Positions 19,470 through 29,600 of a stretch of 64,000 nucleotides of DNA are shown one piece after another. Source of the stretch: Pedobacter sp. ISL-64. Lineage in GTDB: Bacteria; Bacteroidota; Bacteroidia; Sphingobacteriales; Sphingobacteriaceae. Made by a program: the position numbers and the translations under genes. The stretch's first letter is position 1, and each line of letters opens with the position of its first letter. Location of the stretch: contig NZ_JAGGPU010000021.1 in NCBI RefSeq assembly GCF_018613605.1, positions 62,001 to 126,000 on the forward strand, read 5' to 3'. Under the pieces are notes generated by a model. The model had not been told where the DNA came from. It ran no database searches and saw only the letters and a program-made list of their open reading frames with translations.

Positions 19470-20516
19470 TTATTTGATAATTTTTACGGTGGACTGTTCG
19501 TTGAGGTAGGCACTATTAGAAATAACTATGCGATCTATTCCTTCCAGTTTATCTTTTAGGTAAACATTTTTATTGTCAAACTTCAGGATGGTTACAGGCA
19601 CTTTTCTAACGCTGTTTGTACCCTTAGGGGTAAAGATGTAACCCGTCTCCCCATCTGCCTCTACAAGGGCACTGAATGGGATCACAGTCTTGTTTTCTGA
19701 AGCATTGGTTTCGATTGCCGCCTTCCCGAACATGCCAATTGCAGGTTTCAGATTGCCCATCCGGAGCTTCAGCTCTACCTGAAAAGATCCGATAGCGGCA
19801 TCAGCCGATTGAAGTTTACGCAGTACCGTTGCCTGGAATGGCTGTTCGGGATAACCATCAAGATAAACAACCGCCTGTTGCCCTGCACTGATTCCTGCCC
19901 ACTCCAGGTCGGTTACCCCAACCTTTAACAGGTAGCTGTCAGTTTTTTGGGTTGAGCCCGTCATCAGCACCGGCATTCCGCCGCCAATCACTTCGCCTAC
20001 ACTGGCAACCTTTTTGGTTACAAAACCATCAGAGGCCGCGTAGATTCTGGCATAACGCTGATTGAAGGCGGTTGCCTCACTTGTTTTTTTTGCAACATCC
20101 AATGCCGTTTTGGTATTCTGCAGCTGTTCCAGCGTAAATACGCTGTCTTTGTAAAGGTTTACCGCCCTGGCATAGTCGCGAGCGGCCTTATCTACACCAA
20201 GATCTGCTTGGGCCAGACCGGCTGCAATCTCGGTGGTGTTCAAGGTGGCCAGCAATTGCCCCTTTTCAAAAAATTGTCCCTCATCTACCAGGATGCGACT
20301 AATTACTCCACCAATTTTGAAGGAATAATTCGCTTCATTTTCAGTGCCTACCAGTCCAGTAACCTGAATGGAATTTGTTACCCCAAAAGAGGAAAGGGGC
20401 GCAACCTTTACAGAAATGATATCTGGCTGGCCAAGGGGATTTGTATTTTTAGGTTTTTCTTTGCAGGCAAACAATAGTGATGTAAGCGCGATAAGTGTGA
20501 GTTGTGTCTTGTTCAT
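19470..20516 (-). CDS. RND efflux membrane-fusion (periplasmic adaptor) lipoprotein
   Basis: 348 residues. Lipobox LLFAC, lipidated Cys18. The lipoyl-like domain (SFKIGGVISRILVDEGQFFEKGQLLATLN) is followed by a short helical hairpin (about 95-150), the second lipoyl half (GFVTKKVASVGEVI), and the beta-barrel and membrane-proximal domains. It bridges the pump and the outer-membrane channel. It starts 5 bases after the TolC-type gene and ends 10 bases before the pump gene, forming a tight three-gene unit. Confidence 0.93.
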   Translation of the reverse strand: MNKTQLTLIALTSLLFACKEKPKNTNPLGQPDIISVKVAPLSSFGVTNSIQVTGLVGTENEANYSFKIGGVISRILVDEGQFFEKGQLLATLNTTEIAAGLAQADLGVDKAARDYARAVNLYKDSVFTLEQLQNTKTALDVAKKTSEATAFNQRYARIYAASDGFVTKKVASVGEVIGGGMPVLMTGSTQKTDSYLLKVGVTDLEWAGISAGQQAVVYLDGYPEQPFQATVLRKLQSADAAIGSFQVELKLRMGNLKPAIGMFGKAAIETNASENKTVIPFSALVEADGETGYIFTPKGTNSVRKVPVTILKFDNKNVYLKDKLEGIDRIVISNSAYLNEQSTVKIIK

Positions 20517-20521
20517 GATAT

Positions 20522-21895
20522 TTATTGTATGTTGAAACTAGCGTTGGCACGTTCGATAGCGGTAAGGGATATCCAGGTGTCGAATAGCGCAATGTTGGAT
20601 TGAAGCTGGGCATCTACCCATTGGTTCTGGGCATCAAGTAGTTCTATATAAATGGCCATTCCCTCTTTATATAGCTTGGTCATGTCATTATAATAGGTCT
20701 GACTGGTTTTTAATTGTGATTGGGCCGCCCGGTACTGAGCTGAAGCACTTTGCAGGTTAGCCCTGCGCACGTTCAGTTCGGTAAGTAGTTGCTGGGTTAC
20801 ATGATTGGTCTGCGCCGACACAGCCTGTTCACTGGCAATAGCCTGTTTTATCTTATAACTGTTCCTTCCTGAGGAAAACAGGTTCCATTCCAATGAAACG
20901 CCCAATAGATAATATCTGCTTTTCTGGTTAAACTTCCAGTCAAAGGACTGAGAACCCAGATCGAGCGAAGTACCAACTTTAGGTATGAGATAAGATTTGG
21001 CAAGGCCGGTAAGGTTTTTATTTATTCCTTTGGCAATCTCAAGCTTCGCCAGTTCCTCGCGGCCATTCACATCATTAAGCAATAAATTATCCTGGGCAGG
21101 CAGCAATGGAACATCGTCGGCCAGAATGGGGTCCGTTAATGGCCTGTTCAAAAGAAAATTGAAATAATAACGGGCAGATTCTTCTGTTTTTTGAGCAGCG
21201 GTAAGTGATGCGTTTATTTTTGATACCTCGTTCTGGCTGCGGATCACAGCCGTACGGTTGATCTTGTTGTTCTCGAAGAGTTTCCGGTTTACCCTTTCAC
21301 CTTCTTCGAGCAGTTTCAGAAAGGATTGATAGATCCTTATTGCATTGGTGGTTTTAAGATAGTTGTAATATGCCGTCTTGATTTCTTTGACCAGTTCACG
21401 TTTATACATCATTATTTCCGCCTTTTGAAGGTCTACCTGTTGTGCTTTGATCCTTTTGTTATATACCAGTTCAGCGTTCAGGATGGGAAGACTGGTTCGG
21501 AACTTGGCATCGTAGAAGTTATCGGGATTGAGCAGTATACTTTGGTTTTCAAGCTGAGGAAAGGAATTGCTTCCAGTGAGCTGGTTCAATGTAGCGTAGG
21601 CGGCATTAAAAAGATCACCTGTAGGAAAATCAATTGTTCTGCCTCCGTCGGCTTTCGTATAAGTCGTAGAAAAAGTTACGCTGGGCAGGAACATGCTTTT
21701 TGCCTCTTGTAGGGCATAGATGTTCTTTTTCAAAAGGAAGTTTTGCTCCCTGATGCTCTGGTTTGACGCTAGCCCCTGTGAGATATAGTCGTTCAAACGG
21801 TTTTGGGCACTTAGCCCCAATGGGAGCAAGATGACTGAGAGCTGTAAGACGGTCAGTCGGTAAGCAGTGGGTAGTTTTCTAATGTAATTAATCAT
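20522..21895 (-). CDS. TolC-type outer-membrane efflux channel
   Basis: 457 residues. A signal peptide ends around LSAQ (about 30). Two outer-membrane-efflux-protein repeats of long amphipathic helices follow (about 35-235 and 255-450), with the family features SLEWNLFSSGRNSYKI and a repeated pattern of Ala/Gln/Asn heptads. It is the first structural gene of the pump operon, placed 44 bases after the TetR gene; that gap holds an operator-like palindrome. Confidence 0.93.
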   Translation of the reverse strand: MINYIRKLPTAYRLTVLQLSVILLPLGLSAQNRLNDYISQGLASNQSIREQNFLLKKNIYALQEAKSMFLPSVTFSTTYTKADGGRTIDFPTGDLFNAAYATLNQLTGSNSFPQLENQSILLNPDNFYDAKFRTSLPILNAELVYNKRIKAQQVDLQKAEIMMYKRELVKEIKTAYYNYLKTTNAIRIYQSFLKLLEEGERVNRKLFENNKINRTAVIRSQNEVSKINASLTAAQKTEESARYYFNFLLNRPLTDPILADDVPLLPAQDNLLLNDVNGREELAKLEIAKGINKNLTGLAKSYLIPKVGTSLDLGSQSFDWKFNQKSRYYLLGVSLEWNLFSSGRNSYKIKQAIASEQAVSAQTNHVTQQLLTELNVRRANLQSASAQYRAAQSQLKTSQTYYNDMTKLYKEGMAIYIELLDAQNQWVDAQLQSNIALFDTWISLTAIERANASFNIQ

Positions 21896-21904
21896 TGTAA
21901 TAAA

Positions 21905-21921
21905 TTTAAACAGTGTTCAAT
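21905..21921 (-). promoter_or_regulatory. Second TetR operator-like site before the efflux genes
   Basis: TTTAAAC-AGT-GTTCAAT has the same 7-3-7 layout as the strong palindrome upstream of the TetR gene. One half-site (GTTCAAT) is identical and the other has two changes. It lies 10 bases before the TolC-type start codon, inside the TetR-TolC gap. Confidence 0.5.
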
Positions 21922-21939
21922 AATAAAATAAAAAAAAGG

Positions 21940-22548
21940 TTAGCCCTTTTCCAATAAAGCAACAAAACTTGCATATCCATTCTCCATAAGTTCCTTGTTG
22001 GTCTTGTGTTCGAAACTCATAGTTCTGTCCTTACAGAAAAGAGCGCAGATGCCATGGGTAGCAGATAGGATCATAAATGTAAGATACTCTGGATCCATGT
22101 CTTTAAAGCGGCCAGCCTGTTGGCATCCCAAGACCAAGTCATGTAGGTATTTTATTGCTTCTTTTGCAATCTGGAAACCGCTTTCTTCTGAATTTTTTAA
22201 TGGTTCTTCCACCAGAAACATCAGGTTGTAATAATCTTTATTCTCCTGGGCAAACCGGATGAATGCACGTCCAGAGGCTTTCAGGCGTTCAAATGGATCG
22301 ATAACCGAATCCAGCACCCGAAGTTGTCTAAGAAGTAGGCTAAACCCTTCTTTATGGAGTTCATGGAAGATTTCACCTTTATCCTTAAAATGGAAATAAA
22401 TCACCCCTGCACTATAGCTGATCTCACTGGCAATGTTGCGCATACTGGTCTGCTCATAGCCGTTCTGAAGAAATACTTTTCTAGCACCATTTAATATGCG
22501 CTGTCTCATTTCTTGCTTCTCTCTTTGCTTTCTTTCTGTAATGCCCAT
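21940..22548 (-). CDS. TetR/AcrR-family transcriptional repressor
   Basis: 202 residues. The N-terminal helix-turn-helix covers about 15-60 (NGARKVFLQNGYEQTSMRNIA, then SAGVIYFHFKDKGEIF). The C-terminal ligand-binding helices (about 80-195) are family-typical and variable. It is the first gene of the unit leading to the TolC, fusion and pump genes, so it probably represses its own operon until a pump substrate binds. The operator is visible at 22637-22653. Confidence 0.92.
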   Translation of the reverse strand: MGITERKQREKQEMRQRILNGARKVFLQNGYEQTSMRNIASEISYSAGVIYFHFKDKGEIFHELHKEGFSLLLRQLRVLDSVIDPFERLKASGRAFIRFAQENKDYYNLMFLVEEPLKNSEESGFQIAKEAIKYLHDLVLGCQQAGRFKDMDPEYLTFMILSATHGICALFCKDRTMSFEHKTNKELMENGYASFVALLEKG

Positions 22549-22629
22549 GGCTAAAATAATTTGTAAAGATATAAACCGGATTTAGGAAATAACTTTTTCA
22601 TTTGCAACTTCTCATTTTAATTGACGATA

Positions 22630-22661
22630 CAAATGTATTGAACGGTGTTCAATAAAACAAA
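22630..22661 (-). promoter_or_regulatory. Promoter and TetR operator of the efflux operon
   Basis: Read on the - strand, the -33 element TTTG (22658-22661) and the -7 element TACATTTG (22630-22637) are separated by exactly 20 bases, the Bacteroidota housekeeping layout. The perfect palindrome ATTGAAC-GGT-GTTCAAT (22637-22653) fills the gap between them, so a bound TetR dimer would block polymerase. A related site lies at 21905-21921. Confidence 0.75.
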
Positions 22662-22905
22662 TGTTTTTTTAAATGATTGTATAGTTTACTTAATTTTGAT
22701 GATTTTGCTTCTCCGTATTACCTTCTCTTTCATTTAAAGAAATTCAAACCACCATTTCAGGTTGTGGTATATTGGGTTTTGAAGATGTTATCTATAATAC
22801 GCTAGCAATAATAATCCAACTACCAAATTCGAAGATTAACTTCTTATTATTTTGATGCCGGTTCTACATATGGGATATTCTTGGCCGTAATAAGCCTTTA
22901 CAGGA
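22662..22905. other. Gene-free stretch upstream of the efflux promoter
   Basis: The gap from 22549 to 22958 (410 bases) holds the efflux promoter at one end and a long hairpin at the other. Between them I see only AT-rich sequence with no gene or clear signal. Confidence 0.5.
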
Positions 22906-22939
22906 ATTAAGAATGATAATTTGTATTATCATTCTTAAT
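22906..22939 (-). terminator. Perfect 15 bp hairpin downstream of the flavoenzyme gene
   Basis: ATTAAGAATGATAAT and its exact complement enclose a TTGT loop. It lies 20 bases past the stop codon of the oxidoreductase gene, the last gene of the 22959-31729 operon. The stem is AT-rich and has no strong T-run after it on the - strand, so it could be a terminator or an mRNA 3' stabiliser. Confidence 0.5.
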
Positions 22940-22958
22940 ATTACTTTGAACTGAATCC

Positions 22959-24950
22959 CTAAGGAGAAGGAACCAATAGCACAGCATCTGCAACTGCTTT
23001 TGTTCCGTTCGATTTGATTTCGATATATGGCCTGTTACTGCCCGAAAATGAATATTTGCCAAGGCTCACCCATTCGCCCGAAGTTTGACCAAGCACTTTA
23101 ACATCGGCACTTTTTATCAAAATGGTTTTGTAGCCTTTGCCATCAAATATTTTAACAACTGTCTCTATATCTGGCGATCCGGCTTTCGGATAGTAGGTAT
23201 AAACATCATATGTTCCGTTTGTAGCTAGTCCGGGGCTATAACGTACAGATCTTGTGGTGTCTGCGTCCTGTGAAGCCTCAAAATAATCAGGACCATAACC
23301 ACCTTTTTTTTGCACCGTCCAGTTGCCTTTTATCTGTACTTTATCCGTATTGTTATTGTCAATGAGGATGTCGGGAGTACTTCCATCGGCCAAGGGATCA
23401 TTTTTTAGTTGCTGCTGCAAACGGCCTACATCGATTTTTTGCACGGAAAGTTTATGGTCTATCGCCTGAACAGCGGCCATCGCCGAAGATTGTCCAAGTA
23501 CCATAAAAACCGGTTCCATCCGGATAGAACCATAAGCAATGTGTGTAGCAGAAAGACATACTGGAACAATGAGATTTGAAGCTTCACTTTCCTTTGGTAT
23601 GATTGCCCGGTAGGAAATGGGGTATGGACCAAATCCGCCTTCTTCTACATTGCCCTCATTTTTGACCATGCCATTTACAATAAGCCTATCGCAGTTGTGC
23701 GAATCCATGGTGTAGGCTGCCATTCCGATCCCATCGGATACAACTTCCTTGCCCTGGCAATGGTGCTGGGTCATTACAAGGGTACCAACCATTCTTCTTG
23801 CTTCCCTCACGTAGAGCTGATGAGACCAATTACCGTTATTTGTATATTCATCCTTAGGATATCCCCATTGACTGATCTCTTTTCGGATATGCTCTGGAAC
23901 GCGGGTATCGTGGCCAACAAAATAAAGCAGTCCTTTTGTGTAAGCTATATGGGCTTTCCAGATCTGTTCGCGTTTTAAATAATCTGCATCAGGATATTCC
24001 CAGTTCATCCCGATCATGTCGGTTGAAAATCCATTTCTATTGTTGATATCTGTCTTTTGATTGGGCATCCCGCTCCAGATAAAAACATCCTGTAGGGTTT
24101 TCCAGTTTCTTTTTTCCATCTGTCTGATGAGTAGTTCATAACGTTCGGGAACATAATCTTCAGGCTCGGTAATCGGGATCATATTAGCTGGGTTATTGGT
24201 GAGGCAGATCCTGAAATTATAGGCCTGTACCTTTTTATCTCCACTGCCTTTGTCAATAAGTTTTCTGGGACTAATTCCCCAAAGCAGTCTGCTGGACGGA
24301 TCGCCTTTAACTTTATAAGGGTCTACGCCGTCTGGAAGCTGATGCCCGTTCATCAGCTGTACACCATTGAAGGTTTCGTTGTAAGTGCTGTTTGCTTCGC
24401 GCCCCACCTTATAGGATACCCCTGCTTTAGCCATCAGATCTCCCTCATAGGAGCAGTCAATAAAGACTTTGGCCTTTACGGTGCCCACTTTCTTTTTTGC
24501 CGGATTTTCCAGCGTGATGGCTGTTATCAGGGTCCCTTTTTTTTCTACCCCAGTAATCCGGTTTTCGTAGAGGACAGGCACTTTCGCTTTTTTGATGTAC
24601 TCGTTAAAGAGGTTTTCGGCCACATGGGGTTCAAAGATCCATTGCTCAAACTTGCCGTAATGTTTGCCTATCCTTCGGTAAAAATCGAGGGCAAGGCCGC
24701 TGATGGCATATTTATTTCCAATATCTGTAAGGCCCAGCCCCCCAGAGCTCATACCGCCCAGGTTTTTTCCAGGCTCGATCAAGAGAACGGATTTTCCCGA
24801 TCTGGCGGCGGTGTAAGCCGCTATAACGCCTGAAGAGGTCCCCCCATAAATGCAGATGTCATAGTTTTTATACAATGCACTTTGTGCTTTAAGACCTGTT
24901 AAAGGGCATATGATTGCGAGTAAAATGTATATAAGGATATTTTTCATCAT
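22959..24950 (-). CDS. Exported FAD-dependent oxidoreductase with C-terminal golvesin-like domain
   Basis: 663 residues from the chosen ATG. The start overlaps the SusD stop (TAATG), and a signal peptide with cleavage near LKA-QS follows; a frame-open extension upstream was rejected. The FAD-binding Rossmann segment is DICIYGGTSSGVIAAYTAAR, followed by LLIEPGKNLGGMSSGGLG, as in the FAD_oxidored family (PF12831). The domain runs to about 520. The last 130 residues (VQIKGNWTVQKKGGYGPDYF to ADAVLLVPS) resemble the golvesin / xanthan-lyase carbohydrate-binding-like domain. It is translationally coupled to SusD in an ECF-controlled SusC/SusD operon. Substrate and reaction are unknown; oxidative processing of the imported ligand is an inference. 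Confidence 0.85.
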   Translation of the reverse strand: MMKNILIYILLAIICPLTGLKAQSALYKNYDICIYGGTSSGVIAAYTAARSGKSVLLIEPGKNLGGMSSGGLGLTDIGNKYAISGLALDFYRRIGKHYGKFEQWIFEPHVAENLFNEYIKKAKVPVLYENRITGVEKKGTLITAITLENPAKKKVGTVKAKVFIDCSYEGDLMAKAGVSYKVGREANSTYNETFNGVQLMNGHQLPDGVDPYKVKGDPSSRLLWGISPRKLIDKGSGDKKVQAYNFRICLTNNPANMIPITEPEDYVPERYELLIRQMEKRNWKTLQDVFIWSGMPNQKTDINNRNGFSTDMIGMNWEYPDADYLKREQIWKAHIAYTKGLLYFVGHDTRVPEHIRKEISQWGYPKDEYTNNGNWSHQLYVREARRMVGTLVMTQHHCQGKEVVSDGIGMAAYTMDSHNCDRLIVNGMVKNEGNVEEGGFGPYPISYRAIIPKESEASNLIVPVCLSATHIAYGSIRMEPVFMVLGQSSAMAAVQAIDHKLSVQKIDVGRLQQQLKNDPLADGSTPDILIDNNNTDKVQIKGNWTVQKKGGYGPDYFEASQDADTTRSVRYSPGLATNGTYDVYTYYPKAGSPDIETVVKIFDGKGYKTILIKSADVKVLGQTSGEWVSLGKYSFSGSNRPYIEIKSNGTKAVADAVLLVPSP

Positions 24951-26629
24951 TAGTATTTGGGATTTTGAATGAGTTTTGGATTGGTAACGATCTCTATATT
25001 CGGAAGCGGCCAAAGGTAATCCCGCCCGGTATCGAAAACACGGACTTCGATCACCCTAAGTTCTGCCCGGTTTGGTACAGCACTGTAATCGGCCAGGCCA
25101 TTTACATCAATCTGTGGTGCCGATACCAATAAGCCTTTTTGTACCCTGCCATAAAAGTTTCCGGTCATCGCCTTATCAGCAATTTTCCACCTGCGCAGAT
25201 CAGAAATCCTGAACCCTTCCATTGCAAGCTCATACATCCGTTCTTTACGGACCAGACTCCTGAACTCTACCATTGTTTTTCCCGTAGTGATGGCTGGCAT
25301 GTTAACACTAGGCCGGGTTCTTACCAGGTTTATGGCGTCGTATACAGACTGGTCAAGCTGTCCGAGTTCATTTTTAGCTTCCGCATAAATCAACAGTATC
25401 TCTGCGTATCTGATCTGGATCACATTGAGCTCTGAATTTGTCCGATCGGCCTTATCTTCCAGATCGACATATTTTTTCCAGCAGTAACCGGTAAAAGTGG
25501 CGAAGGCATTAAGTGCATCCTGGTTATCTACACGCGTAGCTGGGGTGGTATTGTAGTTCCAGCATTTTACGCTGTCCCGGTGTGTTTCAAACTGGTAGTT
25601 GTAAAATATAGAGCCTGGAACTGCTATGGTAAAGCCAAGCCGGGGATCTCTGTTTTTATATGGGGATGTAGGGTCGTAGAGGGGAGACTTGTCAATATTG
25701 AGTCCGTCTGTACATGGATAGGCATCTACCAGGGACTGGGACGGTACTTTATTGGTAAAACCCAATCCATTGCGAGACAACAGGTTGTTAGGGGTGGAAT
25801 GCATTTTTGTTTTTGATGCCTTCAGGTATTGAAAAGCCCATATGATCTCAGGTGAGTTTTGTCCGGCGTAAGAAAACAGTGTGCCGAAATTATTGTGCAG
25901 GCTATAAATTTTCAGGTCCATAACCGCTTTTGCAGCTTCTGCAGCATCTGCCCATCGCTCATTGTTCAGGGCAGCTCTTGCTTTAATCGCCAGCGCGGTA
26001 CCCCTTGTTGCCCTTCCCACATCTGCAGCGCCATAGCTAACAGGAAGATCAGCAGCTGATTCAGTCAGTTCTCTGAGCACAAAGCTCAGCACCTCAGCCT
26101 TTGGCGTTTTAGGTAGTTGTGAGTCTTCGAGTGTCAACACCCTGGTAACCAATGGTACGCTCCCAAAATAATCAATGAGGTACTGGTAAGTGTAGGCGCG
26201 CATAAAACGTGCTTCAGCTTTACTCCTGTTGTAGATGGCAGTGGTGGCTTTATCTTTTACTTTGTCAATATTGTCTAAAATGAAATTACACTTAGCAATT
26301 ACTTTGTAGCCCTCTGTCCATACGCTTAAGGAAAAACCGTTATTGCTATCCTGGTTGCCCTTGCCCAGACTCTGCAATGCGCTGTTGTTCCGGTCCCAAC
26401 CGATATCGGTACCATTGTCGGTAAGCAAGTTAAGGGGCATATTATCTAAAGGGGCATAACTTGCATAGCGGTACAGGCCGTTCACAGCCAATATCAGTTC
26501 ATCCTGGTTGCTGAAAAACGATTCATCAGAAGGGCCGCTTAAAGGGCTTTTATCCAGGTAATCCTTTTGACAGGATAATAGAGCTGTGCATAAAAGCACA
26601 AGCATTAAATGGTATATTTTAGTTTTCAT
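24950..26629 (-). CDS. SusD/RagB-type lipoprotein
   Basis: 559 residues. Lipobox ALLSC, lipidated Cys20. Family features: DESFFSNQDELILAVNGLY at the N-terminus, AEARFMRAYTYQYLIDYFG in the TPR-like region, and RYAEILLIYAEAKNELGQ and KERMYELAMEGFRISDLRRW at the C-terminus. Its gene starts 11 bases after the STN-SusC gene and its stop overlaps the start of the flavoenzyme gene. It is the surface-binding partner of that SusC; the ligand is unknown. Confidence 0.94.
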   Translation of the reverse strand: MKTKIYHLMLVLLCTALLSCQKDYLDKSPLSGPSDESFFSNQDELILAVNGLYRYASYAPLDNMPLNLLTDNGTDIGWDRNNSALQSLGKGNQDSNNGFSLSVWTEGYKVIAKCNFILDNIDKVKDKATTAIYNRSKAEARFMRAYTYQYLIDYFGSVPLVTRVLTLEDSQLPKTPKAEVLSFVLRELTESAADLPVSYGAADVGRATRGTALAIKARAALNNERWADAAEAAKAVMDLKIYSLHNNFGTLFSYAGQNSPEIIWAFQYLKASKTKMHSTPNNLLSRNGLGFTNKVPSQSLVDAYPCTDGLNIDKSPLYDPTSPYKNRDPRLGFTIAVPGSIFYNYQFETHRDSVKCWNYNTTPATRVDNQDALNAFATFTGYCWKKYVDLEDKADRTNSELNVIQIRYAEILLIYAEAKNELGQLDQSVYDAINLVRTRPSVNMPAITTGKTMVEFRSLVRKERMYELAMEGFRISDLRRWKIADKAMTGNFYGRVQKGLLVSAPQIDVNGLADYSAVPNRAELRVIEVRVFDTGRDYLWPLPNIEIVTNPKLIQNPKY

Positions 26630-26640
26630 CTGTTCTGTTT

Positions 26641-29600
26641 TTAAAAAGTGGCTTCTAAACCGAAACTGTAGACCTTAACCTGGGGGTATATATTCCCACC
26701 GCCAACCGGCGCTTCTACATCATATCCATCCCAGAACCTGTCGAATGATGACAGATTGGATCCGTTTGCAAAAATCCGAAGCCTCTTAAGTGCAATTTTC
26801 TGGGCAATGCCAACCGGCAAAGTATAACCGATCTGGACGTTTTTTATCCTCAGGTATGATGCATCTTTTAAAAAGAAGGTAGAAACCTGTTCGTTATTGG
26901 TTTCTCCGAAAGCAAGACGTGGATATTTGGCATTGCGATTGTCCGGTGTCCATCGGTCTTTGTTATCCTCCCTGATGGTTCCGCCTATTGCGCCACCAAC
27001 ATTAAATGGTAAGATACCAGGGCCGGCAAGATAGCCGTTTGCTTTGCCTACCCCTTGAACCAGTACCGAAAAATCAAAACCTTTATAAGAACCGCTTAAG
27101 GTTGAAGCATAGGTGAGCCTTGGCAAGGTGCTGCCGATAACGATTTTGTCGGCCTCGTTAATCAGGTTATCGCCGTTCTGATCCTTATAACGGATATCTC
27201 CGGCCTTTACCGTACCGAACTGTTTGGCATGGGCGGCCACCTCCGCATCAGAAGCAAAGAGTCCCTCGGCCTGGTAGCCGAAAAGAGAACCGATCGAATA
27301 ACCTTCACGGTTTACGGTCAATCCGGTCTGATTGACACCTTTGGTATCCACAATGGTGTTTTTTACGTCTGAAATGTTGAAACTGAGGTTATAATTAAAA
27401 TCTTTTATCTTTCCTTTGTAGGCAAGACCAAGCTCCCAACCGTTATTATCAACAATTCCGGCATTCTGAAAGGGTTTACCAACACCAACTATTAATGGAA
27501 TATCCAATAGAAGCAGGATATCGCTTGTTCTCCTCCTGTAATAATCTGCAGTAATGCTCAGGTTGTTGAACAGGGTAAGATCAATACCGATATTTTTTTC
27601 CTCTGTAGTTTCCCAGGAAATCATCTTATTTGCGAGGTTATTTAAAGCCGCGGTATTTACAATCTGTTTCCCAAGGGTATAGGATTCAAGCAGAATTGTG
27701 GTGACAGAGGGATAGGTGCCAATGTTCTGATTGCCCAATTTTCCCCATGAAAGCCTTAGTTTTGCTTCATTGACCACTTTTTTTAAGCCAACCATAAAAT
27801 TTTCTTCCGAGATGCGCCAACCTGCTGATGCAGATGGAAAAAAGCCATATTTATTTCCAGATGAAAAGCGCGACGACCCATCATAACGGGCGTTGACTTC
27901 TAGCAGATACTTGTTTTTATATACATAATTAAACCTGCTGAACAGCGATTGTAATGCCCATTCTTCTTCACTGCCTGTTGCCTGTTGGTTTAGGGCCGAA
28001 CCGGTGTTCAACACCGGATAATCCGGCAAGATGTATGTATCACGGAAGGCATTGGTCCATTCATTGAAATAATCCTCGCGTGATGCCCCGGCCAAAAATT
28101 TTAAGCTGTGGTTTCCAAATGTTTTCGAAGCAGTTAGCGTAGCACGCATGTTGTTAAAAAATGATTCACTCTTATTTTGCGCGAGCGAAGTTAGGGGAGG
28201 GGTAAGGAAACTTGTGGCGCCATTTGGCAAGTAGGATTGGATTGCCTTTCTGAAATTTTTTGATGAGGATAGCGCATATTTTGGTGAATAAGCAGCCTCG
28301 GCTTCCAGCCATTCTACTGGTTTATAGTTCAGCGTGGCATTAATGCTCCCAAAAGGGCCTCTCGTGCGGTTGGTGCCGCCATCTTTACTTGCCGAAATCG
28401 GATTAGAACCGTTCCATCCAACGCCCCACTGGCCGCTTTGGTTGATGCCGATCTGATTTGCAGGGATTCCGTTCATCCACTGAAAAATTTCGCTCGATGC
28501 TGCTGCAGGATCAGTAGTGATGGCATTCACAAACTGCAGGTCTATCCGTGCCTTAAATTTTTCCGAGAACGTTATATCTGCGTTATTCCGGATGGTATAG
28601 CGTTTGAAACTTGAATTTTCAATGATCCCTTTCTGATCAAAAAGTCCGAAAGAGCCCAGTAATTTTACTTTTTGGGTTCCACCCTGAATGGTCAGAAAAT
28701 GGCTTTGCTGTAATCCTGATCCGGTTAAAGTTTCTTTCTGCCAGTCTGTGTTGGGATACAGATCGGAGCTGACGCCGCCCTGTTCACGGTATTTTTGAAT
28801 CAGTGCTTCAGAATATAACGGTGTGCGCCCGGTATTCACATAAGCTTCATTGGTCAGCAGCATATGATCCAGCGCATCAACAAGGTCAGGCATATTCGTA
28901 GCTTCCTGCCAGCCGATATAGTTGTTGTAAGATACATTTACCTGATCGGCAATTGCTCTTTTCGTGGTGATCAGAATTACGCCGTTTGCGGCCCTCGAAC
29001 CATAAATAGAGGACGAGGCCGCATCTTTTAAAATGGAGATAGACTCGATCAGGTTAGGATCAATGTTGTTCATCGATCCTTCTATACCGTCAATCATCAC
29101 AAGGGGATTCGAATCGAGAAAGTTTCCGATACCCCTGATCCTGATGGTTCCGCCATCACCTCCTGGTCTCCCTGAGCTCTGCCTCACGGTAACGCCAGGT
29201 GCCATTCCCTGCAGGGAAGCAGAAGTCTGTCCCATGGGTCGCGCAGCAAGGTCTTTGCCCGAAACCTGCGAAACCGCTCCGGTCAGGTTTACTTTTTTCT
29301 GGATACCATAGCCCACAATAACAACTTCGTTCAGGTTCTCATCAATGGGAAGGAGTTTAATGTTTATCCTGTTTTCAGTTCCAACCTGTACTTCCTGCGT
29401 CGCGAATCCTACATATGAAAATACAAGCATATCTCCAGCATTGGCATTGATTTTATACTGACCGTTTACATCGGTCACTGCTCCACCATTACTGCCTTTT
29501 ATCTTTACGCTTACTCCGGGGACGGGCTTACCGGTCTCATCGGTAACAACGCCTGTCCGGTCTTCTTTTTTTTGTTCCCCCATGGGCTTGTTTTGAATGC

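Noticed and set aside
24951..25013. Upstream extension of the flavoenzyme frame into SusD
   Set aside because: The extra 21 residues precede a clean signal peptide, and the ATG overlapping the SusD stop is the natural start.
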